Assembly (NCBI GenBank): GCA_019112965.1
Contig: DXIH01000037.1
Span: 1-64,000, forward strand
Direction of reading: 5' to 3'
Origin: Candidatus Sphingomonas excrementigallinarum
Lineage (GTDB): Bacteria > Pseudomonadota > Alphaproteobacteria > Sphingomonadales > Sphingomonadaceae
Length of the DNA stretch: 64,000 nt
Every line of letters starts with the position of its first letter. Position 1 is the first letter of the stretch. This document shows, in pieces, positions 21,617 through 31,996 of this stretch. Both the position numbers and the translations under genes were made by a program. Under the pieces are notes generated by a model. The model was given only the letters and a program-made list of their open reading frames with translations. It was not told the DNA's origin and searched no databases.

Positions 21617-22072
21617 ATGAGTGTCGCCTTTCGCCGCGAATCCGATGAGGAACATCTCGAACCCAAATTCGAGCTGCCGATCCCGCCCGGCCCCAATCTG
21701 GTCACGCCCAGGGGGCTGGAGTTGACCCGCGCCAAGGTCGCCGAAGTCGAAGCCGCGGTCGCTTCCGCGACGGATGAGGAGGAGCGGACCCGGCTCCAGC
21801 GCGAACTCCGTTACTGGAACACTCGCGCCGCCACCGCCGAACTGGCCCCCACCCCCGCCGAGGACGAGGTCGGGATCGGCAGTACGGTCACGATCCGGCT
21901 GAACGGCCAGACGAAAACGCTGACCATCGTCGGCCATGACGAGGCCGACCCGGCCCATGACCGCATCGCCTATGCCGCGCCGCTGGCGCGCGCACTGATG
22001 GGCGCGATGGCGGGGGAGACGGTTGCGTTCGGGGGGAAAGCGGATGCGATCGAGGTGGTGGAGGTAAGCTAG
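21617..22072 (+). CDS. GreA/GreB-family transcription elongation factor
   Basis: 151 residues. The N-terminal half is a coiled-coil (LTRAKVAEVEAAVASATDEEE) preceded by a GreB-like PRGLELTRAKV; the C-terminal half is the FKBP-like domain with IGSTVTIRLNG and YAAPLARALMGAMAGETV. Gre factors stimulate transcript cleavage in backtracked RNA polymerase; the shortened coiled-coil with little spacing makes true cleavage activity uncertain. Divergent from the helicase gene. Confidence 0.87.
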   Translation: MSVAFRRESDEEHLEPKFELPIPPGPNLVTPRGLELTRAKVAEVEAAVASATDEEERTRLQRELRYWNTRAATAELAPTPAEDEVGIGSTVTIRLNGQTKTLTIVGHDEADPAHDRIAYAAPLARALMGAMAGETVAFGGKADAIEVVEVS

Positions 22073-22095
22073 TCTCCCCGACCTTCCACTTCTGC

Positions 22096-22201
22096 ATCCC
22101 CTCCCGCAGGCGGGAGGGGACCGAGGGGAGGGAAAGGTGTCTCACCGAGACCATCGCTTGAGGCCTACCCTCCCCCATCCCCTCCCGCCTGCGGGAGGGG
22201 C
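22096..22201. repeat. palindromic repeat pair, family A
   Basis: Two palindromes, CCCTCCCGCAGGCGGGAGGG and CCCTCCCGCCTGCGGGAGGG, flank a spacer with GGTGTCTCACCGAGACC, the inverted form of the flank seen at 7.3 and 31.7 kb. Confidence 0.85.
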
Positions 22202-22261
22202 GTGCCAAGCCGCAAACCGAGTAATCTATCGCTTCTGCTGCAGAACGACTAAACCGCCGCC

Positions 22262-23449
22262 ATGCAACACTATGACGCGATCATCCTCGGCGCAGGGGCG
22301 GCGGGGCTCATGGCGGCGGCGACCGCCGGGCAGCGGGGGCGGCGGGTGCTGGTCGTCGATCATGCCGATGCGCCGGGCAAGAAGATCCTGATCTCCGGCG
22401 GCGGGCGGTGCAACTTCACCAATCTCGGCACCGTGCCGGATCGCTTCCTGTCGTCCAATCCGCATTTCGCCAAGTCGGCGCTGGGCCGCTACACCCCCGC
22501 CGACTTCCTGGCCCTGGTCGAGGCGCATGGCATCGCCTGGCATGAAAAGACACTGGGCCAGCTGTTCTGCGATGGCTCGGCGCGGCAGATCGTCGACATG
22601 CTGCTCGACGAGTGTGACCACGCAGCGCGATCGGGCGGCGTGGTCGACATCGCTTTGGGCCAGCCGGTCGGAAGCGTCACCCATGACGGCACGCAGTTCC
22701 GCGTGACCCACGGCGGCAAGACCGCAACCGCCCCCCGCCTGATCGTCGCGACCGGCGGGCCGAGCATCCCCAAGATGGGTGCGACCGGCTATGCCTATGA
22801 CCTCGCGCGCCAGTTCGGGTTGAAGGTGGTCGAGCCGCGCCCGGCCCTCGTGCCGCTGACGCTGGGTGGCGAAGAGACGCTGTTCCGCTCGCTTTCCGGC
22901 GTCGCGTCGGAGGTCGTCGCGCGCGCGGGCAAGACGCGGTTTCGCGAGGCCGCGCTGTTCACCCATCGCGGGCTGTCGGGTCCCGCGATCCTGCAGGTGT
23001 CGTCCTATTGGCGGCATGGCGAGGCCATAGGGATCGATTTCCTGCCCGACTGCGCGCCCGACTGGCTGCTCGCCCTGAAGCGCAGCGCCCCACGCACCAG
23101 TCCGCGCCGCGCGCTCGGGCAGCACCTGCCCGACCGGCTGGCCGAGACGCTGGCGGAACGGCTGGCATTGCCCGGCGAACTGGGTGCCGCGACCGACAAG
23201 GTACTGGCGGCGGCACAGGGCCGCCTGGCCGACTGGACTTTCCACCCCAATGGCAGCGAGGGCTATGCCAAGGCCGAGGTGACGGTCGGCGGCGTCTCGA
23301 CCGCCGGACTGTCCTCCCGCACCATGGAGGCCAAGGCGGTGCCGGGCCTGCATTTCGTCGGCGAGGCGGTGGACGTCACCGGCTGGCTGGGCGGCTATAA
23401 TTTCCAATGGGCCTGGGCGAGCGGCCGCGCGGCGGGCGAGGCCGTCTGA
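22262..23449 (+). CDS. NAD(P)/FAD-dependent oxidoreductase, HI0933/YhiN (BaiN) family
   Basis: 395 residues. N-terminal dinucleotide-binding GAGAAGLMAA, followed by the family-specific GKKILISGGGRCNFTN and VATGGPSIPKMGATG; C-terminal FHFVGEAVDVTGWLGGYN-type FAD-closing motif. The cytosolic flavoprotein family has no firmly established general substrate. Monocistronic by position, with a family A repeat upstream. Confidence 0.93.
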   Translation: MQHYDAIILGAGAAGLMAAATAGQRGRRVLVVDHADAPGKKILISGGGRCNFTNLGTVPDRFLSSNPHFAKSALGRYTPADFLALVEAHGIAWHEKTLGQLFCDGSARQIVDMLLDECDHAARSGGVVDIALGQPVGSVTHDGTQFRVTHGGKTATAPRLIVATGGPSIPKMGATGYAYDLARQFGLKVVEPRPALVPLTLGGEETLFRSLSGVASEVVARAGKTRFREAALFTHRGLSGPAILQVSSYWRHGEAIGIDFLPDCAPDWLLALKRSAPRTSPRRALGQHLPDRLAETLAERLALPGELGAATDKVLAAAQGRLADWTFHPNGSEGYAKAEVTVGGVSTAGLSSRTMEAKAVPGLHFVGEAVDVTGWLGGYNFQWAWASGRAAGEAV

Positions 23450-23465
23450 CCTTCCCGCCTGTGGC

Positions 23466-24848
23466 TCAGGCGACGCCGATACCGGGCCGTGCCCATTGCG
23501 CCATGTGATCGCCAGCCTGACGGCGAACGAAACACGAGCCTCCCGCCACACGATAGCGACGGCAGAATGAATCGGCATCCGCGCGGTTCAGCCCGCCGAC
23601 CGACAGTCGGTACAGCTGCCCCCCCGACAAACGTACGGTCCCGCTTTGCGGGGCATAGCCCGCCAAGCCACCATAGCGCCGGGTGAGCTGCGCCCAGGCC
23701 TTTTGCGCGCCGTCCGCCTTGCCGAAGGCCCCGATCTGGACATTCCAGTCGCCGCCGCGCCGTGCGACGACACGCCGTTCCTCGGCGCGACGAAGCAGGG
23801 CGGGCGTGGTGACCAGGCCCGGCGCCATGCGCTCGGCCCGTGCGAGCATGGTGGCGGGCGCCGCGTCATCGTCACGCCGCGCCATCATCGGGTTCGATGA
23901 AGCCGGAGCGGCGACATGCAAGGCCGGGCGCTCGCGGGTCATGGGCAGCGGCTGGACGATCTCGCGACGCGCCGCAAAGGCGATCCGGGCCGCCGCCGGA
24001 TCAGAGACGGCCGGGGCGGGCTCGGCCGGACCTGCGTTCGCAGCCTCGGGCCGTGACTCAGGCAGGGCCTGCACCATCTCCTGCACGACCGCCGCCGAGG
24101 GCGCGGCGTTCAGCGCCAGCGTGACGGGCTGGCCGGTGTCGACCGCCTGTCTGATGCCGAGCAGTGAGGAGACCCGGTCGGCCGGGCTGGCATTGGCGGC
24201 GAAGTCGGCCCATTCGCGCATGCGGACCTCGACATCGGCAGGCGCCATGTCGGCCGACGCCGCCATGCGTGCCATTTCCCACTGGCCGGACAACGCCAGC
24301 GCAAGCGCCAGGTTCTGCCGGGTCTTGACGCTCGCCCCCGGTTCGCGCGCGGCGGCGGTCAGCAGGCGGACGCCTTCGCCCGGTGCTCCCGCTAGCGCCA
24401 GGGCGAGCCCCAGATCGGCGGATGGAATGACGGCGGCATGTTCGTCGAGCAACCCCCGCGCCCCCTCGCCATTGCCGCCCGCGATCAACGCTAGCGCCAG
24501 GTTCAGCGCGGCGCGGCCATCGCCCGGGTCAAGCTGCAGGGCGTCCGCAAAGGCCTGTCGCGCCGAGGCGAAACGCCCGGCCTGAAGATAGCTTTGTCCC
24601 AAAAGCGAACGATAGGTCGCATTCTTCGGTTCGGCGGAAACCAGTCGCTCGGCCGAGGCCACGGCCGCCTCGCCGTCGCGCTGCGCCAATATCCGACGGG
24701 TATGGTCGGCGAGCGCGGCGGTCGCCTTAGCCGGACTGGCCTGCGCATCCAGTCTCGCCGTGCGCGGGCTCGTCGCGGTGCAGCCGCCCAGTATCAACAC
24801 GCCGACGCTGCAGGACAGAAGAGTGCGGAACGTGGTCATATCGGTCAT
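23466..24848 (-). CDS. TPR and SPOR domain lipoprotein
   Basis: 460 residues with a lipoprotein signal (LLSCSVGVLILGGC, cysteine near 23). TPR-like repeats cover about 45-200 (YRSLLGQSYLQAGRFASARQAFADAL), followed by a low-complexity linker and a C-terminal SPOR domain (VQIGAFGKADGAQKAWAQL ... SCFVRR). SPOR domains bind denuded peptidoglycan at division sites, so a periplasmic cell-envelope role is likely. The start may be the second Met at 24839. Divergent from the similar gene at 25047. Confidence 0.9.
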   Translation of the reverse strand: MTDMTTFRTLLSCSVGVLILGGCTATSPRTARLDAQASPAKATAALADHTRRILAQRDGEAAVASAERLVSAEPKNATYRSLLGQSYLQAGRFASARQAFADALQLDPGDGRAALNLALALIAGGNGEGARGLLDEHAAVIPSADLGLALALAGAPGEGVRLLTAAAREPGASVKTRQNLALALALSGQWEMARMAASADMAPADVEVRMREWADFAANASPADRVSSLLGIRQAVDTGQPVTLALNAAPSAAVVQEMVQALPESRPEAANAGPAEPAPAVSDPAAARIAFAARREIVQPLPMTRERPALHVAAPASSNPMMARRDDDAAPATMLARAERMAPGLVTTPALLRRAEERRVVARRGGDWNVQIGAFGKADGAQKAWAQLTRRYGGLAGYAPQSGTVRLSGGQLYRLSVGGLNRADADSFCRRYRVAGGSCFVRRQAGDHMAQWARPGIGVA

Positions 24849-25046
24849 CCGGTTCAGCCCAGGGGAAGGCGGCCGATACGCCGTGCCAGGGACGTGCGAG
24901 ACGCCCGGAGCATGACCCCATTCCCCGATCGGACGCCGTGCTAGCCCCCCAGCCCATAAGGAACGGTTAACCCCTCACTGTCAGCTTTACCCGCCGCCCC
25001 TGGCGGGGCATGGATGGCGCGTGCAACACGGGCGGAAGGACGAAGG

Positions 25047-26141
25047 ATGATGCGCAGATTCCCGATCGGCGGCATGGTCGCGCCCGTCGCCCTCTTGATG
25101 GCAGCCCCCGCTTTGGCCGTGCCCGACGTCAAGGCCGGGGTCGAGGCCTGGGCGCAGGGCGATTACCGCAAGGCCGTCGACGAATGGCGCGGCCCCGCCG
25201 TCGCGGGCGATGCCGATGCGCAGTTCAACTTGGCCCAGGCCTATAAGCTGGGGCGCGGCGTGCCGCTCGACCCCGCGCTCGCCGAAAGCTGGTTCCGCAA
25301 GGCTGCGGTCCAGGGCCATGTCCAGGCCGCCGACAATTACGGCCTCGCGCTGTTTCAGGCGGGCAAGAAGGCAGAGGCCGCGCCCTGGCTGGAAAAGTCG
25401 GTCGCGCATGGCGAACCACGCGCCCAGCTGGTGCTGGGCACGATGCTGTTCAACGGCGACGGCGTTCCCCGTGACTATCCGCGCGCCTATGCGCTGATGA
25501 CGCTGGCGTCGCAGGCGGGCGTGCAGGCCGCGTCGCAGACGCTGGCGCAGATGGACCAGTATATCACCCCGCCCGACCGCCAGCACGGCGTCGAGCTGGC
25601 CCAGCGCTACCGTGCGCAGCTCGCCGCGCTGCCCACGCCCGCACCCGTCGCGAACGGGCCGAAGCGGGTGATGGTGGGTCCCAATCCCGCCACCGGCCAG
25701 ACCGCCGCCAGCAGCACGCCCGCCCCTTCGCAATCTAAGGTACAGCCGGTGCCGGTCGCCCCGTCACGCCCCGCCACCTCGGGCTACGGCGCCAGCTATT
25801 CAGTGCCGGGCGCCCCCGCCGTTCGCGAAGAGGCCTCCGATCTGGTCGGCCAGCGCAACGCCGCCGCGCCGCCGCCCGCCCCCAGGCCCCGCGCGGCGAA
25901 ACCAGCTCCGGCGACGCATGCCAGCGGCGGTGCCTGGCGGATTCAGCTCGGCGCGTTCCGCGATCGCGGAAATGCCGACGCGCTCTGGCAAAGGGTGCGC
26001 GGTCGCCTGGGCGGTGCGAAGCCCTTCTTCGTCACGGCGGGCGGCGTCACCCGGCTGCAGGCGGGCGGCTATGCCAATCGTAGCGCGGCACAGGCGGCGT
26101 GCAGCCGTTCGGGCCAGCCCTGCGTGGTGGTCGCGCCGTAA
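25047..26141 (+). CDS. SEL1-repeat and SPOR domain protein
   Basis: 364 residues from ATG 25047, preceded by GGAAGGA six bases away; an in-frame ATG at 25014 lacks such a site. Signal peptide (VAPVALLMAAPALA), then about four SEL1/TPR-like repeats (GDADAQFNLAQAYKLGRGV, NYGLALFQAGKKAEA, AQLVLGTMLFNGDGV), a Pro/Ala-rich linker, and a C-terminal SPOR domain (WRIQLGAFRDRGNADALWQ). Periplasmic; likely binds septal peptidoglycan like its divergent neighbour. Confidence 0.9.
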   Translation: MMRRFPIGGMVAPVALLMAAPALAVPDVKAGVEAWAQGDYRKAVDEWRGPAVAGDADAQFNLAQAYKLGRGVPLDPALAESWFRKAAVQGHVQAADNYGLALFQAGKKAEAAPWLEKSVAHGEPRAQLVLGTMLFNGDGVPRDYPRAYALMTLASQAGVQAASQTLAQMDQYITPPDRQHGVELAQRYRAQLAALPTPAPVANGPKRVMVGPNPATGQTAASSTPAPSQSKVQPVPVAPSRPATSGYGASYSVPGAPAVREEASDLVGQRNAAAPPPAPRPRAAKPAPATHASGGAWRIQLGAFRDRGNADALWQRVRGRLGGAKPFFVTAGGVTRLQAGGYANRSAAQAACSRSGQPCVVVAP

Positions 26142-26148
26142 CGCCCTA

Positions 26149-26270
26149 TTCCTCCCCTGACAGGGGAGGTGGCAGGCCGTCAGGCTTGACGGAGGGGTGT
26201 CGCGCTATCGAGAGGGGGACACCCCTCCGACGCGCTGCGCGCGCCACCGCCCCTGCAAGGGGAGGAATGT
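26149..26270. repeat. palindromic repeat pair, family B
   Basis: Left unit CCTCCCCTGACAGGGGAGG with GGCAGGCC and GACGGAGGGG; right unit ACACCCCTCCGACGCGCTGC and a closing CCCCTGCAAGGGGAGGAAT. Lies between two convergent genes. Confidence 0.83.
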
Positions 26271-26281
26271 TCGGCCTGCCC

Positions 26282-27166
26282 TTAACCGACCACCCATTCC
26301 GCGCTGGGAATGCCCTGCGCATAGAGCAGCGCGGTCAGGTCGCCATGATCGACCCGCGCCGCCGCCGCGCCCGCGACGATCGGCTTGGCCCGGTACGCGA
26401 TGCCCAGCCCGGCCCGGCGGATCATCGCCAGGTCGTTGGCGCCGTCGCCCACCGCCATGCTCTCCGCCGCGCCGATGCCCAGTTCGTCGAGCGCGGCGAG
26501 CAGCGTCTTTTCCTTGGTGTCCGAACCCACGATGGGCTTGCGCACCGTGCCGGTCAGCTTGCCGTGCGCGATCTCGAGGTAATTCGCGATGGCACGGTCG
26601 AAGCCGATTTCGGCGGCGACCGGCTCGGCGAAGCGGGTAAAGCCTCCCGACACAAGAATGGCGTGACCGCCGCGCGCCTTCATCGTGCGGATCAGCGCAC
26701 GAGCCCCGGCCATCAGTTTGACCCGCTCGGCCAGGCATTGTTCGATGACGCGCTCGTCCAGCCCTTCGAGCAGCGCGACGCGCGCGTCGAGCGCGGCGGC
26801 AAAGTCGAGTTCGCCGCGCATGGCTCGTTCGGTGACCTCGGCGACCTGTTCCTTGATCCCGGCATAATCGGCCAGTTCGTCGATGCACTCGACGGTAATC
26901 ATGGTGGAGTCCATGTCGGCGACCAGCAGCCGCTTCTCACGGTGCGCCGCCGCCTGTACGATGACATCGGTCGCGTCGAACCGCCCCTCCAGCGCCTCAC
27001 GCGCTACCAGCGGATCGCCAGTGAAGTCGAGGTCGGCCGCGATACCCGTATCGATCCAGCGGGTATCGGCAACGGTGCAGCCCGCCGCCGCCAATTTTGC
27101 CTGCGCGGTCGTCAAATCGGCATCGGCCAGCCGGCCCTTGGCTGCTATCAGCGTGGCGATGAACAT
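26282..27166 (-). CDS. serB: phosphoserine phosphatase
   Basis: 294 residues; final step of serine synthesis. HAD-family motif I is VADMDSTMI (nucleophile and general-acid Asp), motif II VSGGFT, and motif [15 protein letters not shown]. The N-terminal ~75 residues form the usual ACT-like lead-in. The start ATG at 27166 has AGGAG upstream. That start codon overlaps, on the opposite strand, the likely miaA start (both within one CATG), so the 5' ends of the two genes lie inside each other's signals. Confidence 0.95.
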   Translation of the reverse strand: MFIATLIAAKGRLADADLTTAQAKLAAAGCTVADTRWIDTGIAADLDFTGDPLVAREALEGRFDATDVIVQAAAHREKRLLVADMDSTMITVECIDELADYAGIKEQVAEVTERAMRGELDFAAALDARVALLEGLDERVIEQCLAERVKLMAGARALIRTMKARGGHAILVSGGFTRFAEPVAAEIGFDRAIANYLEIAHGKLTGTVRKPIVGSDTKEKTLLAALDELGIGAAESMAVGDGANDLAMIRRAGLGIAYRAKPIVAGAAAARVDHGDLTALLYAQGIPSAEWVVG

Positions 27167-28097
27167 GGCGAACTCCTCTGACCGACCCAGGGTCGCGCTC
27201 ATCGCAGGGCCGACCGCCAGCGGCAAGTCCGCATTGGCGCTCGATCTGGCGAAGGCGACCGGCGGCACGATCATCAATGCCGATTCGGCGCAGGTGTACC
27301 GGGACCTGTCGATCCTGACCGCCCGCCCCTCCCTCGAGGAAGAGGCGCAGGCTCCGCACCGGCTGTTCGGTCATGTCGACGGCGCGGACACCGGCTATTC
27401 GGCGGCGCGCTGGGCGGCGGAGGCGCGCGCCGCGATCGACGACAGCGTGGCGGCGGGATCGCTGCCCATCCTGGTCGGCGGCACCGGCCTTTATATGCGC
27501 ACCCTGCTCGACGGCATCGCCCCGGTGCCCGAGATCGATGCTGATATTCGCGCAGAGGTCCGCGCGCTGCCCGTCGCCGAGGCGCATGCCGCCCTGTCGC
27601 GCGAGGACCCCGGCGCCGCCGCCCGCCTGAACCCCGCCGACACCACCCGCGTCGCCCGCGCGCTGGAGGTGGTACGGTCGACCGGCCGCGCGCTGCACGA
27701 ATGGCAGGCGCGCAAGGAAGGCGGCATCGGCGACCGCTTCGCCCTTTCCGCCGTCATCCTGCTGCCCGATCGCGACTGGCTGAACGCGCGCATCGACCGG
27801 CGTTTCGGCGAGATGCTGGACGAAGGGCTGGACGAAGCCGCCGCGCTCCTCGCCCGGCCTGACCTGCCCGCCGACGCGCCCATTCGCCGCGCGATCGGCG
27901 TGCCCGAGGCTGCGGCGCTGCTCGACGGCCGCATGACCCGCGCCGAGGCGGAGGCCGCCGGGGCGCTGGCGACAAGGCGCTATGCCAAAAGGCAATTTAC
28001 CTGGTTTCGGCACCAGCCCGGCCCCGACTGGGTCGCTGTTTCGGACACCGATCCCGGTGTGCGCCGCAACACAATCGAAACATTATTGCGAATTTGA
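27165..28097 (+). CDS. miaA: tRNA dimethylallyltransferase
   Basis: About 310 residues. Adds the isopentenyl group to A37 of tRNAs reading UNN codons. P-loop [10 protein letters not shown] at residue ~15, then [27 protein letters not shown] and a C-terminal [13 protein letters not shown] block. There is no later start before the P-loop, so the ATG at 27165 or the in-frame one at 27159 must be used; both overlap the serB start region. Confidence 0.95.
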   Translation: MANSSDRPRVALIAGPTASGKSALALDLAKATGGTIINADSAQVYRDLSILTARPSLEEEAQAPHRLFGHVDGADTGYSAARWAAEARAAIDDSVAAGSLPILVGGTGLYMRTLLDGIAPVPEIDADIRAEVRALPVAEAHAALSREDPGAAARLNPADTTRVARALEVVRSTGRALHEWQARKEGGIGDRFALSAVILLPDRDWLNARIDRRFGEMLDEGLDEAAALLARPDLPADAPIRRAIGVPEAAALLDGRMTRAEAEAAGALATRRYAKRQFTWFRHQPGPDWVAVSDTDPGVRRNTIETLLRI

Positions 28098-28183
28098 TGG
28101 TTGACGCGCACTTTTTAAACTTGTAGCCGCGCCACTTCCCAAGTGCCTCATTGTGCGCAGGCGCGGACGTAAAGGATGGAATG

Positions 28184-29929
28184 ATGACCGAGAAAAGCGG
28201 AGCCGATATCCTGGTCGAGGCGCTGTGCGATCTCGGCGTGGAGGTCGTCTTCGGCTATCCGGGTGGCGCGGTGCTGCCGATCTATGACGCCATGTTTCGA
28301 TCGAAGCGCATCCGCCATATCCTCGTCCGCCACGAACAGGCGGCAACCCATGCGGCGGAGGGCTATGCCCGCTCGACCGGCAAGCCCGGCGTGGTGCTCG
28401 TCACCTCCGGGCCGGGCGCGACCAATGCGGTCACCGGCATCACCGACGCGCTGCTCGATTCGATCCCGATGGTGGTCATCACCGGCCAGGTGCCGACCGC
28501 GCTGATCGGCACCGACGCGTTCCAGGAAGCCGATACGGTCGGCATCACGCGCCACTGCTCCAAGCATAATTACCTGGTGAAGGACCCCGCGCGCCTGGGC
28601 GAGGTGGTGCATGAGGCGTTCCACATCGCGACCTCGGGCCGCCCCGGTCCGGTCGTGATCGACATCCCCAAGGACGTGCAGGTCGCCACCGCCCGCTATC
28701 AGAAGCCGGGTCCGATCCGTCACAAGACCTATCGCCCGCAGGTGAAGGCCGACCAAGCCCAAATCGAGCAGCTGGTCGATATGCTGGCGGCCGCCGAACG
28801 TCCGATCCTCTATACCGGCGGCGGCATCATCAATTCGGGTCCGGCCGCGTCGCAGCTGCTGCGCGAACTGGCCCGCATCACCGGCGCGCCCGTCACCTCG
28901 ACCCTGATGGGTCTGGGCGCCTTCCCGGCCAGCGACCCGCAATGGCTGGGCATGCTGGGGATGCACGGCACCTACGAAGCCAATATGGCGATGAACCAGG
29001 CCGACCTGGTGGTGGCGCTGGGCAGTCGGTTCGACGACCGCGTGACCGGCCGCCTGGACGCGTTCAGCCCGAACAGCCGGAAGGTCCATGTCGATATCGA
29101 CCGATCGAGCGTGAACAAGAATGTTCGCGTCGACCTGGCGATCATCGCCGATGTCGGCCACGCGCTGGAGGATGCGGTGCGCATCTGGAAGTCGCGCCAG
29201 CATCCCAAGCCCGACACCACCGAGTGGCAGCGCCGCATCGCAGGGTGGCGCGCGGTCGGCTGTCTCTCGTTTCCGGAAGCGGGCGACGCGATCATGCCGC
29301 AGCGCGCGATCCGTGCGCTCTACGACGCGACCAAGGCGCGCCAGCCGATTATCACGACCGAGGTCGGCCAGCATCAGATGTGGGCTGCTCAGCATTTCGG
29401 CTTCGAAAAGCCCAACAAGTGGCTGACCTCCGGCGGCTTGGGCACCATGGGTTACGGCCTGCCCGCCGCGATCGGTGCGCAGCTGGGCAATCCGGGCGCG
29501 CTGGTGATCGACATCGCCGGTGAAGCCTCGATCCAGATGAACATCCAGGAACTGGCGACGGCGACGCAATATCGCCTGCCGGTCAAGATCTTCATCCTGA
29601 ACAACGAATATATGGGCATGGTCCGCCAGTGGCAGGAACTGACCTATGAGAGCCGCTATGCCGAAAGCTATTCGGACAGCCTGCCCGACTTCGTGAAGCT
29701 GGGCGAGGCTTACGGCTGGAAGGGCATCCTGATCGAGCATCGCGACCAGCTGGAGGACGGCATCGCGGCGATGCTGGACCATGACGGGCCGGTGATCGTC
29801 GACTGCCGCGTGGCCAAGCTCGCCAACTGCTTCCCGATGATCCCGTCGGGTGCGGCCCACACCGACATGATCCTGCAAGCCAATGAGGTATCGGGCACCA
29901 TGGACGACGAGGCCAAGGCGCTGGTGTAA
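28184..29929 (+). CDS. ilvB: acetolactate synthase large subunit
   Basis: 581 residues. ThDP enzyme making acetolactate/acetohydroxybutyrate in Val, Leu and Ile synthesis. The catalytic Glu is in HEQAATHAAEGYAR, FAD/central domain follows, and the ThDP motif reads DIAGEASIQMN ... ILNNEYMGMVRQWQE (Glu-Ala where many families have Asp-Gly). AAGGA precedes two adjacent ATGs (28181 and 28184). First gene of ilvB-ilvN-ilvC. Confidence 0.97.
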   Translation: MTEKSGADILVEALCDLGVEVVFGYPGGAVLPIYDAMFRSKRIRHILVRHEQAATHAAEGYARSTGKPGVVLVTSGPGATNAVTGITDALLDSIPMVVITGQVPTALIGTDAFQEADTVGITRHCSKHNYLVKDPARLGEVVHEAFHIATSGRPGPVVIDIPKDVQVATARYQKPGPIRHKTYRPQVKADQAQIEQLVDMLAAAERPILYTGGGIINSGPAASQLLRELARITGAPVTSTLMGLGAFPASDPQWLGMLGMHGTYEANMAMNQADLVVALGSRFDDRVTGRLDAFSPNSRKVHVDIDRSSVNKNVRVDLAIIADVGHALEDAVRIWKSRQHPKPDTTEWQRRIAGWRAVGCLSFPEAGDAIMPQRAIRALYDATKARQPIITTEVGQHQMWAAQHFGFEKPNKWLTSGGLGTMGYGLPAAIGAQLGNPGALVIDIAGEASIQMNIQELATATQYRLPVKIFILNNEYMGMVRQWQELTYESRYAESYSDSLPDFVKLGEAYGWKGILIEHRDQLEDGIAAMLDHDGPVIVDCRVAKLANCFPMIPSGAAHTDMILQANEVSGTMDDEAKALV

Positions 29930-29936
29930 CTCTCAA

Positions 29937-30076
29937 CTCCTCCCCGCCCGCGGGGAGGGGGACCGTGACGCGAAGCGGCACGGTGGAGGGGGATTGCCGC
30001 ATGGGTCAGCGCTGGTGGAGAGCCCCCTCCACCACTCGCTGCGCGAGCGGTCCCCCTCCCCGTTCCGGGGAGGAAT
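29937..30076. repeat. palindromic repeat pair, family B, inside the ilvB-ilvN gap
   Basis: Left unit CCTCCCCGCCCGCGGGGAGG with GGGGACCGTGACGCGAAGCG and GGTGGAGGGG; right unit CCCCCTCCACCACTCGCTGC, GGTCCCCCTCCCC and TTCCGGGGAGGAAT. It fills the whole space between two genes that are normally co-transcribed, and its final GGGGAGGAAT may serve as the ilvN ribosome-binding site. Confidence 0.85.
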
Positions 30077-30082
30077 TACGAA

Positions 30083-30598
30083 ATGCACATCAAGACCGAA
30101 CAGGTGGAACGCCACACGCTGGCGGTGATCGTCGACAACGAACCGGGCATCCTCGCCCGGATCGCCGGGCTGTTCACCGCGCGGGGCTATAATATCGAGA
30201 GCCTGACCGTGTCGGAGATCACCGCCGACAAGGCCGTCAGCCGCATCACCATCGTCACCAGCGCCTCGCCGCCGGTGATGGAGCAGATCATCGCCCAGCT
30301 GGACCGGCTGGTCCCCGTCCACAAGGTCACCGACCTGACCGTGCTGGGCGACCATGTCGAACGCGAGCTGGCGCTGGTGAAGGTGTCGGGCACCGGCGAC
30401 CGCCGGATCGAGGCGCTGCGCCTGGCCGAGGTCTATCGCGCCCGCGTGGTCGACGCGACGATCTCCAGCTTCGTGTTCGAGGTCACCGGCGGCATCGCCA
30501 AGATCGACAAGTTCGTCGAGCTGATGGGCGAAGTCGGCCTGGTCGAGGTCGCCCGCACCGGCATCGCCGCGATCTCGCGCGGGGCCGAGGCGGCCTGA
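30083..30598 (+). CDS. ilvN: acetolactate synthase small (regulatory) subunit
   Basis: 171 residues. N-terminal ACT domain with HTLAVIVDNEPGILARIAGL and GYNIESLTV, which binds valine and confers feedback inhibition; the C-terminal half (ELMGEVGLVEVARTG) is the usual IlvH/IlvN activating domain. GGGGAGGA of the preceding repeat lies about 7-8 bases upstream of the ATG. Confidence 0.96.
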   Translation: MHIKTEQVERHTLAVIVDNEPGILARIAGLFTARGYNIESLTVSEITADKAVSRITIVTSASPPVMEQIIAQLDRLVPVHKVTDLTVLGDHVERELALVKVSGTGDRRIEALRLAEVYRARVVDATISSFVFEVTGGIAKIDKFVELMGEVGLVEVARTGIAAISRGAEAA

Positions 30599-31684
<1,086 letters not shown>

Positions 31685-31693
31685 TTGTTCGCC

Positions 31694-31888
31694 GGGGGTG
31701 GGGCTCGGTGAGACACCGTTGCCCTCCCCCATCCCCTCCCGCTTGCGGGAGGGGTGAGCCCAGAAGCTATGACACGTTCCCCAACTGACCTTTCAACCAT
31801 TTGATAGGCTTCGGGGGCGCGTAATGACTGCCAAGTAACGCTCCCCTCCCGTAAACGGGAGGGGATGGGGGAGGGCAGCGGAGCCTCG
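31694..31888. repeat. palindromic repeat pair, family A
   Basis: Shares with 7.3 kb the segment GGCTCGGTGAGACACCGTTG followed by CCCTCCCGCTTGCGGGAGGG; the second palindrome is CCCTCCCGTAAACGGGAGGG. About 70 bases of single-copy sequence lie between them. The repeat accounts for most of the 312-base gap between ilvC and the YceI gene; the remainder is the short yceI leader. Confidence 0.85.
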
Positions 31889-31996
31889 TAGAGACCTCCC
31901 CATCTCAACGCGGAAACGCATCGTTGCGACTCTGGCCTTTGACGTGCGTTCACCGCACGGCCCACAAAGGCCCCAGTCCAACAGGGAGTATCACCC

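Noticed and set aside
21407..21958. N-terminal extension of the DEAD-box helicase
   Set aside because: It is antisense to the Gre-like gene; the normal N-terminus starts at 21406.
28101..28130. TTGACG-based promoter or leader peptide before ilvB
   Set aside because: A TTGACG is present but no matching -10 at a normal distance, and no branched-chain-rich short ORF could be found.
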